Source: Macropodus opercularis
Taxonomy: Eukaryota > Chordata > Actinopteri > Anabantiformes > Osphronemidae
Length of the DNA stretch: 64,000 nt
Direction of reading: 5' to 3'
Assembly: GCA_030770545.1 (NCBI GenBank)
Contig: CM061092.1
Span: forward strand, 19,097,501-19,161,500
Part shown: positions 7,288-18,611 of the stretch, piece after piece
How positions within the stretch are numbered: the first letter of the stretch is position 1
Layout: the number at the start of each line of letters is the position of its first letter
The notes under the pieces: generated by a model
What the model was told of the DNA's origin: nothing
The model's database searches: none
The model's input: the letters and a program-made list of their open reading frames with translations, nothing else
Translations under genes and position numbers: made by a program

Positions 7288-7343
7288 GCTGGGTTTAGGC
7301 TCCAGTCCCAATTGAGGCATGGCTTCAAATCCAACCACTGAAA
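7288..7343 (+). pseudogene. 3'-half Leu-TAG pseudogene
   Basis: CCAACC variant, although the gene before it is Leu-AAG. Confidence 0.78.
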
Positions 7344-7746
7344 TTTGCGTAGTTAGTCCGTGAGTGACTGAGCTTTGAAAGTTTTTTAAAAAAAAAAATC
7401 AGATGGTGTTCATGAGAGAGAGCAGCTGACTGCAGTCCTTGAGAAGCCCGTTCAACTTAGCGTAGAGAGTCAACAGTGGTGTGACACGTGAGTGACCGAA
7501 AATGAGATACGCTCCTGCACTTCTGTTCACCTGCGGTTCATGACAAACTGATTGCAGTAGTTGGGATGAGAAACTAAAAGTTCTTGCACAAACTGTTTTG
7601 GTATCGCAGTCTGAGTGGTATTTTTCCAATGTTCTTCGGAGCGAAGGTGTGCGGCAATGGCACGGAGGACACGTGGTCAGCAAACCTTACCGTGGATTAT
7701 GGAAGGCCTGCATGCAAAGACCACAACTTCCAAGACCTTTTTCTGT

Positions 7747-7809
7747 GGCAGTGTGGCCGAGCACCCAAGGCGCTGGATTAAGGCTCCAGTCTCATTTAAG
7801 GTGTGGGAT
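7747..7809 (+). pseudogene. Truncated Leu-AAG pseudogene
   Basis: Same as 754..816; the flank carries TTTCTAACG at 7894, shared with units 3 and 6. Confidence 0.83.
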
Positions 7810-8490
7810 CTCTTAGAAAGTTCTAAATTTATCAAAGCGTAACCTCACAATGTACAAACTTTCAGGCGTGGTAAATTCTCGCATGAGTTCAAGTTTCTAA
7901 CGAATCCACTAGTGCCCCATGTGTGCGATACTGCTTCACGCTGAGCTGTAACAATCAAGCAGGTTTTGTGGAAACACCTTTGGCCAGACACACACTTCTT
8001 TGTATAGTAAGTTTGGAGTTCAAGGATCCAAGAGGTTAGGTACAGTGTCATTTCTTTTTCGTGAACTTGTGCCTTTACACAGAACCAGTAGAAGCCTTTA
8101 TTTCAAGGGGGCCCTAATGTGTAGGGGTTTCTCTTGTTTTTAAATCCGTCTGATTTGGAGAATCTATGAACAAGTAATGGTGTAGGAGGCTGTAAATTGT
8201 TCATTGTGAGTCAAAATCTACCTGCAAACACTTTAGAGTTAAGCTCTGTGTTTGAAAATACATTGCACCTAACCTCTTAGATCCTTGAACTCAAAACCTA
8301 CTATACAATAAAGTGCGTGTCTGGTCAAAGGTACTTCCACAAAACCCACTTGACTGTTAGAGCTCAGCGTCAAGTAAAATTGTATGATCTGTATGTAAAG
8401 CCACTATGGATATTCCACCCTGAGTCGCCTGTCTTAGGTCAGACTGGCGTAATTGCTTTTTTGCTTTGCTTTGCTTTGCTTTGCTTTTAA

Positions 8491-8572
8491 GGTAGTGTGG
8501 CCGAGTGGTCTAAGGCGCTGGATTAAGGCTCCAGTCTCGTTTGAGGCGTGGGTTCAAATCCCACCACTGCCA
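8491..8572 (+). tRNA. tRNA-Leu-AAG: tRNA-Leu (AAG), terminal type
   Basis: Same as 1488..1569, variable arm CTCGTTTGAG, no nearby T4. Confidence 0.96.
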
Positions 8573-8887
8573 AAACGCTCTGAGGCCAACAAAGCGTAAC
8601 CTCTCAAAGTGCAGACATGTAGCGAATTCCCGTACGACTTCAAGTTTCTCATGAATCCACTAGTGCCCCATGTGTATGATTCTACCTCACGCTGAGCCGT
8701 AACAATCAAGTAGGTTGTGTGGAAGCACCTTTGGTTGCACTCTGAGCTATACCTGCGTAGGCATTGTCCACACACTTCTTTGTATTACAGGTTTGGAGCT
8801 TGGGTACAATAAAATTTCTTTCTCCTAAGCTTCTGCCATTACACGGAACACTTAACTACACCCTAGTAGTAAACTAAAGGCTGTTTT

Positions 8888-8960
8888 CGAGCTAGCCAGG
8901 AGTCGAACCTAGAATCTTCTGATCCGAAGTCAGACGCGTTATCCATTACGCCACTAGCCC
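8888..8960 (-). tRNA. tRNA-Arg-TCG: tRNA-Arg (TCG)
   Basis: Canonical, as 1885..1957. Confidence 0.96.
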
Positions 8961-9059
8961 TGCTTTAGCTTGTGCACACATGTCGCAACATTGCCTGTAC
9001 GCGATTGACAGCGACAAAGAGCATTGCATTGAACACCAAAACAAAGAAGAAGGTATCAG

Positions 9060-9131
9060 TGCCGTGACCCGGATTCGAACCGGGGTTGCTGCGGCCACAA
9101 CGCAGAGTACTAACCACTAGACGATCACGGC
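9060..9131 (-). tRNA. tRNA-His-GTG: tRNA-His (GTG), D-stem variant
   Basis: CGTCTAGTGG replaces CGTATAGTGG, so A12 becomes C12 and faces T23. Found only in this unit. Confidence 0.92.
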
Positions 9132-9203
9132 TGGGTTGCTGCAACTGTGCCTCCGTGCGAGGTAAACAACTAGTCCTTATTACATCCAACTAAAGGCTGT
9201 TTT

Positions 9204-9276
9204 CGAGCTAGCCAGGAGTCGAACCTAGAATCTTCTGATCCGTAGTCAGACGCCTTGTCCATTGCGCCACTAGCCC
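9204..9276 (-). tRNA. tRNA-Arg-ACG: tRNA-Arg (ACG), D-arm variant
   Basis: Same G12-G23 D-arm variant as unit 1. Confidence 0.93.
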
Positions 9277-9685
9277 TGCGTTTGGGAGTGCATAGGTGTC
9301 ACAATATTGCCTATACATCGTTGACAGGCAAACAAATATCTTCCCCCAGTTGTGGAGTTTGTCAGTTATCTGACAGTTTGCGAAGGTCGCAGGCGGCAAG
9401 AAAAGAAGCAGTAGTCATGTGTGTAGTTCTGAACTTTGCAACAACAAGCATAGCATTGAATGCAATACATAATTGTCACAACATTGCATGTACCTGCTTA
9501 ATATCGACAAAAATCTTCCTGCACGTACACGTTTACTGAGTTTGGCACTTATGTGACTGCTCGTGAAGGTTGCAGGTGTCAGAAAGTGGACCAGACGTCT
9601 TTGTGTGTAGTTGTAATCTTTGTAACAGGAAGCATAGCATTTAATGCAATGATCACCAAAACAAACAAGTTAAGGGACGTCACAG

Positions 9686-9720
9686 TGACGAGACTGGGAT
9701 TCGAACCGCAAATGCTGCAG
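9686..9720 (-). pseudogene. tRNA-His 3'-half pseudogene
   Basis: Same as 2683..2717. Confidence 0.73.
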
Positions 9721-9737
9721 TTTCTGACCGGCTCTCA

Positions 9738-9809
9738 AGCAGAGTGGCGCAGCGGAAGCGTGCTGGGCCCATAACCCAGAGGTCGATGGATCGAAACCAT
9801 CCTCTCCTA
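9738..9809 (+). tRNA. tRNA-iMet-CAT: Initiator tRNA-Met (CAT), acceptor mismatch
   Basis: C3-C70 mismatch (CTCTCCT), as in unit 1. Confidence 0.94.
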
Positions 9810-10027
9810 ATTGCGTTAGTGTTCGCCGTCAAGCTGTGTGATTAACACAGGGTATGTGTTTTTGCCGTTTGCATTAAAGCACAAGTGTTCAGGGTTCTTT
9901 CCACCTCTTAATGGTTCAGCGATCTGTATGTAAAGCCACTGTGGACATTCCACCCGAGTCGCCCGTCTCAGGCCAGCCTGGCATTAGTGCTTTCTTTGTT
10001 AGCCATGCATCAATTGCTTCCTTTTAA

Positions 10028-10109
10028 GGTAGTGTGGCCGAGTGGTCTAAGACGCTGGATTTAGGCTCCAGTCTCAATTGAGGCGTGGGTTCAAATCCCA
10101 CCGCTGCCA
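10028..10109 (+). tRNA. tRNA-Leu-TAG: tRNA-Leu (TAG), D-stem variant
   Basis: C11-A24 mismatch (AAGACG); T5 follows. Confidence 0.92.
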
Positions 10110-10193
10110 TTTTTGCATCTTCCGGGAGGCAATAGCAGGCAGTAATCTCCATGAACGTTTAGTGGGTGACTGGGCCGTCAAGCTTGACGTGTA

Positions 10194-10249
10194 GCTGGGT
10201 TTAGGCTCCAGTCCCAATTGAGGCATGGCTTCAAATCCAACCACTGAAA
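10194..10249 (+). pseudogene. 3'-half Leu-TAG pseudogene
   Basis: CCAACC variant. Confidence 0.78.
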
Positions 10250-10652
10250 TTTGCGTAGTTAGTCCGTGAGTGACTGAGCTTTGAACGTTTTTTAAAAAAA
10301 AAAATCAGATGGTGTTCATGAGAGAGAGCAGCTGACTGCAGTCCTTGAGAAGCCCGTTCAACTTAGCGTAGAGAGTCAACAGTGGTGTGACACGTGAGTG
10401 ACCGAAAATGAGATACGCTCCTGCACTTCTGTTCACCTGCGGTTCATGACAAACTGATTGCAGTAGTTGGGATGAGAAACTAAAAGTTCTTGCACAAACT
10501 GTTTTGGTATCGCAGTCTGAGTGGTATTTTTCCAATGTTCTTCGGAGCGAAGGTGTGCGGCAATGGCACGGAGGACACGTGGTCAGCAAACCTTTCCGTG
10601 GATTATGGAAGGCCTGCATGCAAAGACCACAACTTCCAAGACCTTTTTCTGT

Positions 10653-10715
10653 GGCAGTGTGGCCGAGCACCCAAGGCGCTGGATTAAGGCTCCAGTCTCA
10701 TTTAAGGTGTGGGAT
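10653..10715 (+). pseudogene. Truncated Leu-AAG pseudogene
   Basis: Same as 754..816. Confidence 0.83.
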
Positions 10716-11396
10716 CTCTTAGAAAGTTCTAAATTTATCAAAACGTAACCTCACAATGTACAAACTTTCAGGCGTGGTAAATTCTCGCATGAGTTCAAGT
10801 TTCTCACGAATCCACTAGTGCCCCATGTGTGCGATACTGCTTCACGCTGAGCTGTAACAATCAAGCAGGTTTTGTGGAAACACCTTTGGCCAGACACACA
10901 CTTCTTTGTATAGTAAGTTTGGAGTTCAAGGATCCAAGAGGTTAGGTACAGTGTCATTTCTTTTTCGTGAACTGGTGCCTTTACACAGAACCAGTAGAAG
11001 CCTTTATTTCAAGGGGGCCCTAATGTGTAGGGGTTTCTCTTGTTTTTAAATCCGTCTGATTTGGAGAATCTATGAACAAGTAATGGTGTAGGAGGCTGTA
11101 AATTGTTCATTGTGAGTCAAAATCTACCTGCAAACACTTTAGAGTTAAGCTCTGTGTTTGAAAATACATTGCACCTAACCTCTTAGATCCTTGAACTCAA
11201 AACCTACTATACAATAAAGTGCGTGTCTGGTCAAAGGTACTTCCACAAAACCCACTTGACTGTTAGAGCTCAGCGTCAAGTAAAATTGTATGATCTGTAT
11301 GTAAAGCCACTATGGATATTCCACCCTGAGTCGCCTGTCTTAGGTCACACTGGCGTAATTGCTTTTTTGCTTTGCTTTGCTTTGCTTTGCTTTTAA

Positions 11397-11478
11397 GGTA
11401 GTGTGGCCGAGTGGTCTAAGGCGCTGGATTTAGGCTCCAGTCTCAATTGAGGCGTGGGTTCAAATCCCACCGCTGCCA
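11397..11478 (+). tRNA. tRNA-Leu-TAG: tRNA-Leu (TAG)
   Basis: Canonical; T5 follows. Confidence 0.96.
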
Positions 11479-11562
11479 TTTTTGCATCTTCCGGGAGGCA
11501 ATAGCAGGCAGTAATCTCCATGAACGTTTAGTGGGTGACTGGGCCGTCAAGCTTGACGTGTA

Positions 11563-11618
11563 GCTGGGTTTAGGCTCCAGTCCCAATTGAGGCATGGCTT
11601 CAAATCCCACCACTGAAA
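11563..11618 (+). pseudogene. 3'-half Leu-TAG pseudogene
   Basis: CCCACC variant. Confidence 0.78.
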
Positions 11619-12021
11619 TTTGCGTAGTTAGTCCGTGAGTGACTGAGCTTTGAAAGTTTAAAAAAAAAAAAAATCAGATGGTGTTCATGAGAGAGAGCAG
11701 CTGACTGCAGTCCTTGAGAAGCCCGTTCAACTTAGCGTAGAGAGTCAACAGTGGTGTGACACGTGAGTGACCGAAAATGAGATACGCTCCTGCACTTCTG
11801 TTCACCTGCGGTTCATGACAAACTGATTGCAGTAGTTGGGATGAGAAACTAAAAGTTCTTGCACAAACTGTTTTGGTATCGCAGTCTGAGTGGTATTTTT
11901 CCAATGTTCTTCGGAGCGAAGGTGTGCGGCAATGGCACGGAGGACACGTGGTCAGCAAACCTTACCGTGGATTATGGAAGGCCTGCATGCAAAGACCACA
12001 ACTTCCAAGACCTTTTTCTGT

Positions 12022-12084
12022 GGCAGTGTGGCCGAGCACCCAAGGCGCTGGATTAAGGCTCCAGTCTCATTTAAGGTGTGGGAT
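12022..12084 (+). pseudogene. Truncated Leu-AAG pseudogene
   Basis: Same as 754..816; AAAGCG flank. Confidence 0.83.
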
Positions 12085-12755
12085 CTCTTAGAAAGTTCTA
12101 AATTTATCAAAGCGTAACCTCACAATGTACAAACTTTCAGGCGTGGTAAATTCTCGCATGAGTTCAAGTTTCTCACGAATCCACTAGTGCCCCATGTGTG
12201 CGATACTGCTTCACGCTGAGCTGTAACAATCAAGCAGGTTTTGTGGAAACACCTTTGGCCAGACACACACTTCTTTGTATAGTAAGTTTGGAGTTCAAGG
12301 ATCCAAGAGGTTAGGTACAGTGTCATTTCTTTTTCGTGAACTGGTGCCTTTACACAGAACCAGTAGAAGCCTTTATTTCAAGGGGGCCCTAATGTGTAGG
12401 GGTTTCTCTTGTTTTTAAATCCGTCTGATTTGGAGAATCTATGAACAAGTAATGGTGTAGGAGGCTGTAAATTGTTCATTGTGAGTCAAAATCTACCTGC
12501 AAACACTTTAGAGTTAAGCTCTGTGTTTGAAAATACATTGCACCTAACCTCTTAGATCCTTGAACTCAAAACCTACTATACAATAAAGTGCGTGTCTGGT
12601 CAAAGGTACTTCCACAAAACCCACTTGACTGTTAGAGCTCAGCGTCAAGTAAAATTGTATGATCTGTATGTAAAGCCACTATGGATATTCCACCCTGAGT
12701 CGCCTGTCTTAGGTCACACTGGCGTAATTGCTTTTTTGCTTTGCTTTGCTTTTAA

Positions 12756-12837
12756 GGTAGTGTGGCCGAGTGGTCTAAGGCGCTGGATTAAGGCTCCAGT
12801 CTCATTTGAGGCGTGGGTTCAAATCCCACCACTGCCA
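12756..12837 (+). tRNA. tRNA-Leu-AAG: tRNA-Leu (AAG), internal type
   Basis: CTCATTTGAG variable arm, T5 terminator, two-copy TTTGC run upstream. Confidence 0.96.
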
Positions 12838-12921
12838 TTTTTGCATCTTCCGGGAGGCAATAGCAGGCAGTAATCTCCATGAACGTTTAGTGGGTGACTG
12901 GGCCGTCAAGCTTGACGTGTA

Positions 12922-12977
12922 GCTGGGTTTAGGCTCCAGTCCCAATTGAGGCATGGCTTCAAATCCAACCACTGAAA
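12922..12977 (+). pseudogene. 3'-half Leu-TAG pseudogene
   Basis: CCAACC variant. Confidence 0.78.
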
Positions 12978-13380
12978 TTTGCGTAGTTAGTCCGTGAGTG
13001 ACTGAGCTTTGAAAGTTTTTTAAAAAAAAAAATCAGATGGTGTTCATGAGAGAGAGCAGCTGACTGCAGTCCTTGAGAAGCCCGTTCAACTTAGCGTAGA
13101 GAGTCAACAGTGGTGTGACACGTGAGTGACCGAAAATGAGATACGCTCCTGCACTTCTGTTCACCTGCGGTTCATGACAAACTGATTGCAGTAGTTGGGA
13201 TGAGAAACTAAAAGTTCTTGCACAAACTGTTTTGGTATCGCAGTCTGAGTGGTATTTTTCCAATGTTCTTCGGAGCGAAGGTGTGCGGCAATGGCACGGA
13301 GGACACGTGGTCAGCAAACCTTACCGTGGATTATGGAAGGCCTGCATGCAAAGACCACAACTTCCAAGACCTTTTTCTGT

Positions 13381-13443
13381 GGCAGTGTGGCCGAGCACCC
13401 AAGGCGCTGGATTAAGGCTCCAGTCTCATTTAAGGTGTGGGAT
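13381..13443 (+). pseudogene. Truncated Leu-AAG pseudogene
   Basis: Same as 754..816; TTTCTAACG in the flank at 13528. Confidence 0.83.
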
Positions 13444-14124
13444 CTCTTAGAAAGTTCTAAATTTATCAAAGCGTAACCTCACAATGTACAAACTTTCAGG
13501 CGTGGTAAATTCTCGCATGAGTTCAAGTTTCTAACGAATCCACTAGTGCCCCATGTGTGCGATACTGCTTCACGCTGAGCTGTAACAATCAAGCAGGTTT
13601 TGTGGAAACACCTTTGGCCAGACACACACTTCTTTGTATAGTAAGTTTGGAGTTCAAGGATCCAAGAGGTTAGGTACAGTGTCATTTCTTTTTCGTGAAC
13701 TGGTGCCTTTACACAGAACCAGTAGAAGCCTTTATTTCAAGGGGGCCCTAATGTGTAGGGGTTTCTCTTGTTTTTAAATCCGTCTGATTTGGAGAATCTA
13801 TGAACAAGTAATGGTGTAGGAGGCTGTAAATTGTTCATTGTGAGTCAAAATCTACCTGCAAACACTTTAGAGTTAAGCTCTGTGTTTGAAAATACATTGC
13901 ACCTAACCTCTTAGATCCTTGAACTCAAAACCTACTATACAATAAAGTGCGTGTCTGGTCAAAGGTACTTCCACAAAACCCACTTGACTGTTAGAGCTCA
14001 GCGTCAAGTAAAATTGTATGATCTGTATGTAAAGCCACTATGGATATTCCACCCTGAGTCGCCTGTCTTAGGTCAGACTGGCGTAATTGCTTTTTTGCTT
14101 TGCTTTGCTTTGCTTTGCTTTTAA

Positions 14125-14206
14125 GGTAGTGTGGCCGAGTGGTCTAAGGCGCTGGATTAAGGCTCCAGTCTCGTTTGAGGCGTGGGTTCAAATCCCACCA
14201 CTGGCA
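14125..14206 (+). tRNA. tRNA-Leu-AAG: tRNA-Leu (AAG), terminal, acceptor mismatch
   Basis: The 3' acceptor reads CACTGGC instead of CACTGCC, giving G2-G71. The only other copy is in unit 6. No nearby T4. Confidence 0.9.
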
Positions 14207-14521
14207 AAACGCTCTAAGGCCAACAAAGCGTAACCTCTCAAAGTGCAGACATGTAGCAGATTCCCGTACGACTTCAAGTTTCTCATGAATCCACTAGTGC
14301 CCCATGTGTATGATTCTACCTCACGCTGAGCCGTAACAATCAAGTAGGTTGTGTGGAAGCACCTTTCGTTGCACTCTGAGCTATACCTGCGTAGGCATTG
14401 TCCACACACTTCTTTGTATTATAGGTTTGGAGCTTGGGTACAACACAATTTCTTTCTCCTACGCTTCTGCCATTACACGGAACACTTAACTACACCCTAG
14501 TAGTAAACTAAAGGCTGTTTT

Positions 14522-14594
14522 CGAGCTAGCCAGGAGTCGAACCTAGAATCTTCTGATCCGAAGTCAGACGCGTTATCCATTACGCCACTAGCCC
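14522..14594 (-). tRNA. tRNA-Arg-TCG: tRNA-Arg (TCG)
   Basis: Canonical. Confidence 0.96.
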
Positions 14595-14693
14595 TGCTTT
14601 AGCTTGTGCACACATGTCGCAACATTGCCTGTACGCGATTGACAGCGACAAAGAGCATTGCATTGAACACCAAAACAAAGAAGAAGGTATCAG

Positions 14694-14765
14694 TGCCGTG
14701 ACCCGGATTCGAACCGGGGTTGCTGCGGCCACAACGCAGAGTACTAACCACTATACGATCACGGC
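14694..14765 (-). tRNA. tRNA-His-GTG: tRNA-His (GTG)
   Basis: Canonical. Confidence 0.97.
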
Positions 14766-14837
14766 TGGGTTGCTGCAACTGTGCCTCCGTGCGAGGTAAA
14801 CAACTAGTCCTTATTACATCCAACTAAAGGCTGTTTT

Positions 14838-14910
14838 CGAGCTAGCCAGGAGTCGAACCTAGAATCTTCTGATCCGTAGTCAGACGCGTTATCCATTGCG
14901 CCACTAGCCC
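14838..14910 (-). tRNA. tRNA-Arg-ACG: tRNA-Arg (ACG)
   Basis: First copy with the canonical D arm GGATAACGC, fully paired. It differs from Arg-TCG only at bases 13 and 34. Confidence 0.97.
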
Positions 14911-15319
14911 TGCGTTTGGGAGTGCATAGGTGTCACAATATTGCCTATACATCGTTGACAGGCAAACAAATATCTTCCTCCAGTTGTGGAGTTTGTCAGT
15001 TATCTGACAGTTTGCGAAGGTCGCAGGTGGCAAGAAAAGAAGCAGTAGTCATGTGTGTAGTTCTGAACTTTGCAACAACAAGCATAGCATTGAATGCAAT
15101 ACATAATTGTCACAACATTGCATGTACCTGCTTAATATCGACAAAAATCTTCCTGCACGTACACGTTTACTGAGTTTGGCACTTATGTGACTGCTCGTGA
15201 AGGTTGCAGGTGTCAGAAAGTGGACCAGACGTCTTTGTGTGTAGTTGTAATCTTTGTAACAGGAAGCATAGCATTTAATGCAATGATCACCAAAACAAAC
15301 AAGTTAAGGGACGTCACAG

Positions 15320-15354
15320 TGACGAGACTGGGATTCGAACCGCAAATGCTGCAG
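15320..15354 (-). pseudogene. tRNA-His 3'-half pseudogene
   Basis: Same as 2683..2717. Confidence 0.73.
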
Positions 15355-15371
15355 TTTCTGACCGGCTCTCC

Positions 15372-15443
15372 AGCAGAGTGGCGCAGCGGAAGCGTGCTGG
15401 GCCCATAACCCAGAGGTCGATGGATCGAAACCATCCTCTGCTA
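15372..15443 (+). tRNA. tRNA-iMet-CAT: Initiator tRNA-Met (CAT)
   Basis: Canonical: acceptor AGCAGAG/CTCTGCT fully paired, T loop ATCGAAA. The 5' flank is CTCCAGC instead of CTCAAGC, as in unit 6. Confidence 0.98.
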
Positions 15444-15661
15444 ATTGCGTTAGTGTTCGCCGTCAAGCTGTGTGATTAACACAGGGTATATGTTTTTGCC
15501 GTTTGCATTAAAGCACAAGTGTTCAGGGTTCTTTCCACCTCTTAATGGTTCAGCGATCTGTATGTAAAGCCACTGTGGACATTCCACCCGAGTCGCCCGT
15601 CTCAGGCCAGCCTGGCATTAGTGCTTTCTTTGTTAGCCATGCATCAATTGCTTCCTTTTAA

Positions 15662-15743
15662 GGTAGTGTGGCCGAGTGGTCTAAGACGCTGGATTTAGGC
15701 TCCAGTCTCAATTGAGGCGTGGGTTCAAATCCCACCGCTGCCA
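15662..15743 (+). tRNA. tRNA-Leu-TAG: tRNA-Leu (TAG), D-stem variant
   Basis: C11-A24 mismatch; T5 follows. Confidence 0.92.
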
Positions 15744-15827
15744 TTTTTGCATCTTCCGGGAGGCAATAGCAGGCAGTAATCTCCATGAACGTTTAGTGGG
15801 TGACTGGGCCGTCAAGCTTGACGTGTA

Positions 15828-15883
15828 GCTGGGTTTAGGCTCCAGTCCCAATTGAGGCATGGCTTCAAATCCAACCACTGAAA
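15828..15883 (+). pseudogene. 3'-half Leu-TAG pseudogene
   Basis: CCAACC variant. Confidence 0.78.
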
Positions 15884-16286
15884 TTTGCGTAGTTAGTCCG
15901 TGAGTGACTGAGCTTTGAACGTTTTTTTAAAAAAAAAATCAGATGGTGTTCATGAGAGAGAGCAGCTGACTGCAGTCCTTGAGAAGCCCGTTCAACTTAG
16001 CGTAGAGAGTCAACAGTGGTGTGACACGTGAGTGACCGAAAATGAGATACGCTCCTGCACTTCTGTTCACCTGCGGTTCATGACAAACTGATTGCAGTAG
16101 TTGGGATGAGAAACTAAAAGTTCTTGCACAAACTGTTTTGGTATCGCAGTCTGAGTGGTATTTTTCCAATGTTCTTCGGAGCGAAGGTGTGCGGCAATGG
16201 CACGGAGGACACGTGGTCAGCAAACCTTACCGTGGATTATGGAAGGCCTGCATGCAAAGACCACAACTTCCAAGACCTTTTTCTGT

Positions 16287-16349
16287 GGCAGTGTGGCCGA
16301 GCACCCAAGGCGCTGGATTAAGGCTCCAGTCTCATTTAAGGTGTGGGAT
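16287..16349 (+). pseudogene. Truncated Leu-AAG pseudogene
   Basis: Same as 754..816. Confidence 0.83.
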
Positions 16350-17030
16350 CTCTTAGAAAGTTCTAAATTTATCAAAACGTAACCTCACAATGTACAAACT
16401 TTCAGGCGTGGTAAATTCTCGCATGAGTTCAAGTTTCTCACGAATCCACTAGTGCCCCATGTGTGCGATACTGCTTCACGCTGAGCTGTAACAATCAAGC
16501 AGGTTTTGTGGAAACACCTTTGGCCAGACACACACTTCTTTGTATAGTAAGTTTGGAGTTCAAGGATCCAAGAGGTTAGGTACAGTGTCATTTCTTTTTC
16601 GTGAACTGGTGCCTTTACACAGAACCAGTAGAAGCCTTTATTTCAAGGGGGCCCTAATGTGTAGGGGTTTCTCTTGTTTTTAAATCCGTCTGATTTGGAG
16701 AATCTATGAACAAGTAATGGTGTAGGAGGCTGTAAATTGTTCATTGTGAGTCAAAATCTACCTGCAAACACTTTAGAGTTAAGCTCTGTGTTTGAAAATA
16801 CATTGCACCTAACCTCTTAGATCCTTGAACTCAAAACCTACTATACAATAAAGTGCGTGTCTGGTCAAAGGTACTTCCACAAAACCCACTTGACTGTTAG
16901 AGCTCAGCGTCAAGTAAAATTGTATGATCTGTATGTAAAGCCACTATGGATATTCCACCCTGAGTCGCCTGTCTTAGGTCACACTGGCGTAATTGCTTTT
17001 TTGCTTTGCTTTGCTTTGCTTTGCTTTTAA

Positions 17031-17112
17031 GGTAGTGTGGCCGAGTGGTCTAAGGCGCTGGATTTAGGCTCCAGTCTCAATTGAGGCGTGGGTTCAAATC
17101 CCACCGCTGCCA
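17031..17112 (+). tRNA. tRNA-Leu-TAG: tRNA-Leu (TAG)
   Basis: Canonical; T5 follows. Confidence 0.96.
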
Positions 17113-17196
17113 TTTTTGCATCTTCCGGGAGGCAATAGCAGGCAGTAATCTCCATGAACGTTTAGTGGGTGACTGGGCCGTCAAGCTTGACGTGTA

Positions 17197-17252
17197 GCTG
17201 GGTTTAGGCTCCAGTCCCAATTGAGGCATGGCTTCAAATCCCACCACTGAAA
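17197..17252 (+). pseudogene. 3'-half Leu-TAG pseudogene
   Basis: CCCACC variant. Confidence 0.78.
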
Positions 17253-17655
17253 TTTGCGTAGTTAGTCCGTGAGTGACTGAGCTTTGAAAGTTAAAAAAAA
17301 AAAAAAATCAGATGGTGTTCATGAGAGAGAGCAGCTGACTGCAGTCCTTGAGAAGCCCGTTCAACTTAGCGTAGAGAGTCAACAGTGGTGTGACACGTGA
17401 GTGACCGAAAATGAGATACGCTCCTGCACTTCTGTTCACCTGCGGTTCATGACAAACTGATTGCAGTAGTTGGGATGAGAAACTAAAAGTTCTTGCACAA
17501 ACTGTTTTGGTATCGCAGTCTGAGTGGTATTTTTCCAATGTTCTTCGGAGCGAAGGTGTGCGGCAATGGCACGGAGGACACGTGGTCAGCAAACCTTACC
17601 GTGGATTATGGAAGGCCTGCATGCAAAGACCACAACTTCCAAGACCTTTTTCTGT

Positions 17656-17718
17656 GGCAGTGTGGCCGAGCACCCAAGGCGCTGGATTAAAGCTCCAGTC
17701 TCATTTAAGGTGTGGGAT
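17656..17718 (+). pseudogene. Truncated Leu-AAG pseudogene
   Basis: Anticodon loop reads TTAAAGC for TTAAGGC (G37 to A), shared only with 30444..30506. Confidence 0.83.
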
Positions 17719-18389
17719 CTCTTAGAAAGTTCTAAATTTATCAAAGCGTAACCTCACAATGTACAAACTTTCAGGCGTGGTAAATTCTCGCATGAGTTCA
17801 AGTTTCTCACGAATCCACTAGTGCCCCATGTGTGCGATACTGCTTCACGCTGAGCTGTAACAATCAAGCAGGTTTTGTGGAAACACCTTTGGCCAGACAC
17901 ACACTTCTTTGTATAGTAAGTTTGGAGTTCAAGGATCCAAGAGGTTGGGTACAGTGTCATTTCTTTTTCGTGAACTGGTGCCTTTACACAGAACCAGTAG
18001 AAGCCTTTATTTCAAGGGGGCCCTAATGTGTAGGGGTTTCTCTTGTTTTTAAATCCGTCTGATTTGGAGAATCTATGAACAAGTAATGGTGTAGGAGGCT
18101 GTAAATTGTTCATTGTGAGTCAAAATCTACCTGCAAACACTTTAGAGTTAAGCTCTGTGTTTGAAAATACATTGCACCTAACCTCTTAGATCCTTGAACT
18201 CAAAACCTACTATACAATAAAGTGCGTGTCTGGTCAAAGGTACTTCCACAAAACCCACTTGACTGTTAGAGCTCAGCGTCAAGTAAAATTGTATGATCTG
18301 TATGTAAAGCCACTATGGATATTCCACCCTGAGTCGCCTGTCTTAGGTCACACTGGCGTAATTGCTTTTTTGCTTTGCTTTGCTTTTAA

Positions 18390-18471
18390 GGTAGTGTGGC
18401 CGAGTGGTCTAAGGCGCTGGATTAAGGCTCCAGTCTCATTTGAGGCGTGGGTTCAAATCCCACCACTGCCA
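18390..18471 (+). tRNA. tRNA-Leu-AAG: tRNA-Leu (AAG), internal type
   Basis: CTCATTTGAG variable arm, T5 terminator. Confidence 0.96.
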
Positions 18472-18555
18472 TTTTTGCATCTTCCGGGAGGCAATAGCAG
18501 GCAGTAATCTCCATGAACGTTTAGTGGGTGACTGGGCCGTCAAGCTTGACGTGTA

Positions 18556-18611
18556 GCTGGGTTTAGGCTCCAGTCCCAATTGAGGCATGGCTTCAAATCC
18601 AACCACTGAAA
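18556..18611 (+). pseudogene. 3'-half Leu-TAG pseudogene
   Basis: CCAACC variant. Confidence 0.78.

Larger units (their letters stand above)
2898..9900 (+). repeat. Array unit 2 (7003 bp)
   Basis: Longest unit. Five Leu genes (TAG, TAG, TAG, AAG, AAG) come from three extra Leu sub-repeats, followed by Arg-TCG, His, Arg-ACG and iMet. The first 2 kb match the start of unit 3 (shared CCTTTCCGTGG at 3590 and 10593), and the end matches unit 1. Confidence 0.95.
9901..15534 (+). repeat. Array unit 3 (5634 bp)
   Basis: Leu order TAG, TAG, AAG, AAG, then Arg-TCG, His, Arg-ACG, iMet. Its end (from about 14050) recurs in unit 6 at a 12,788 bp offset. Confidence 0.95.
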
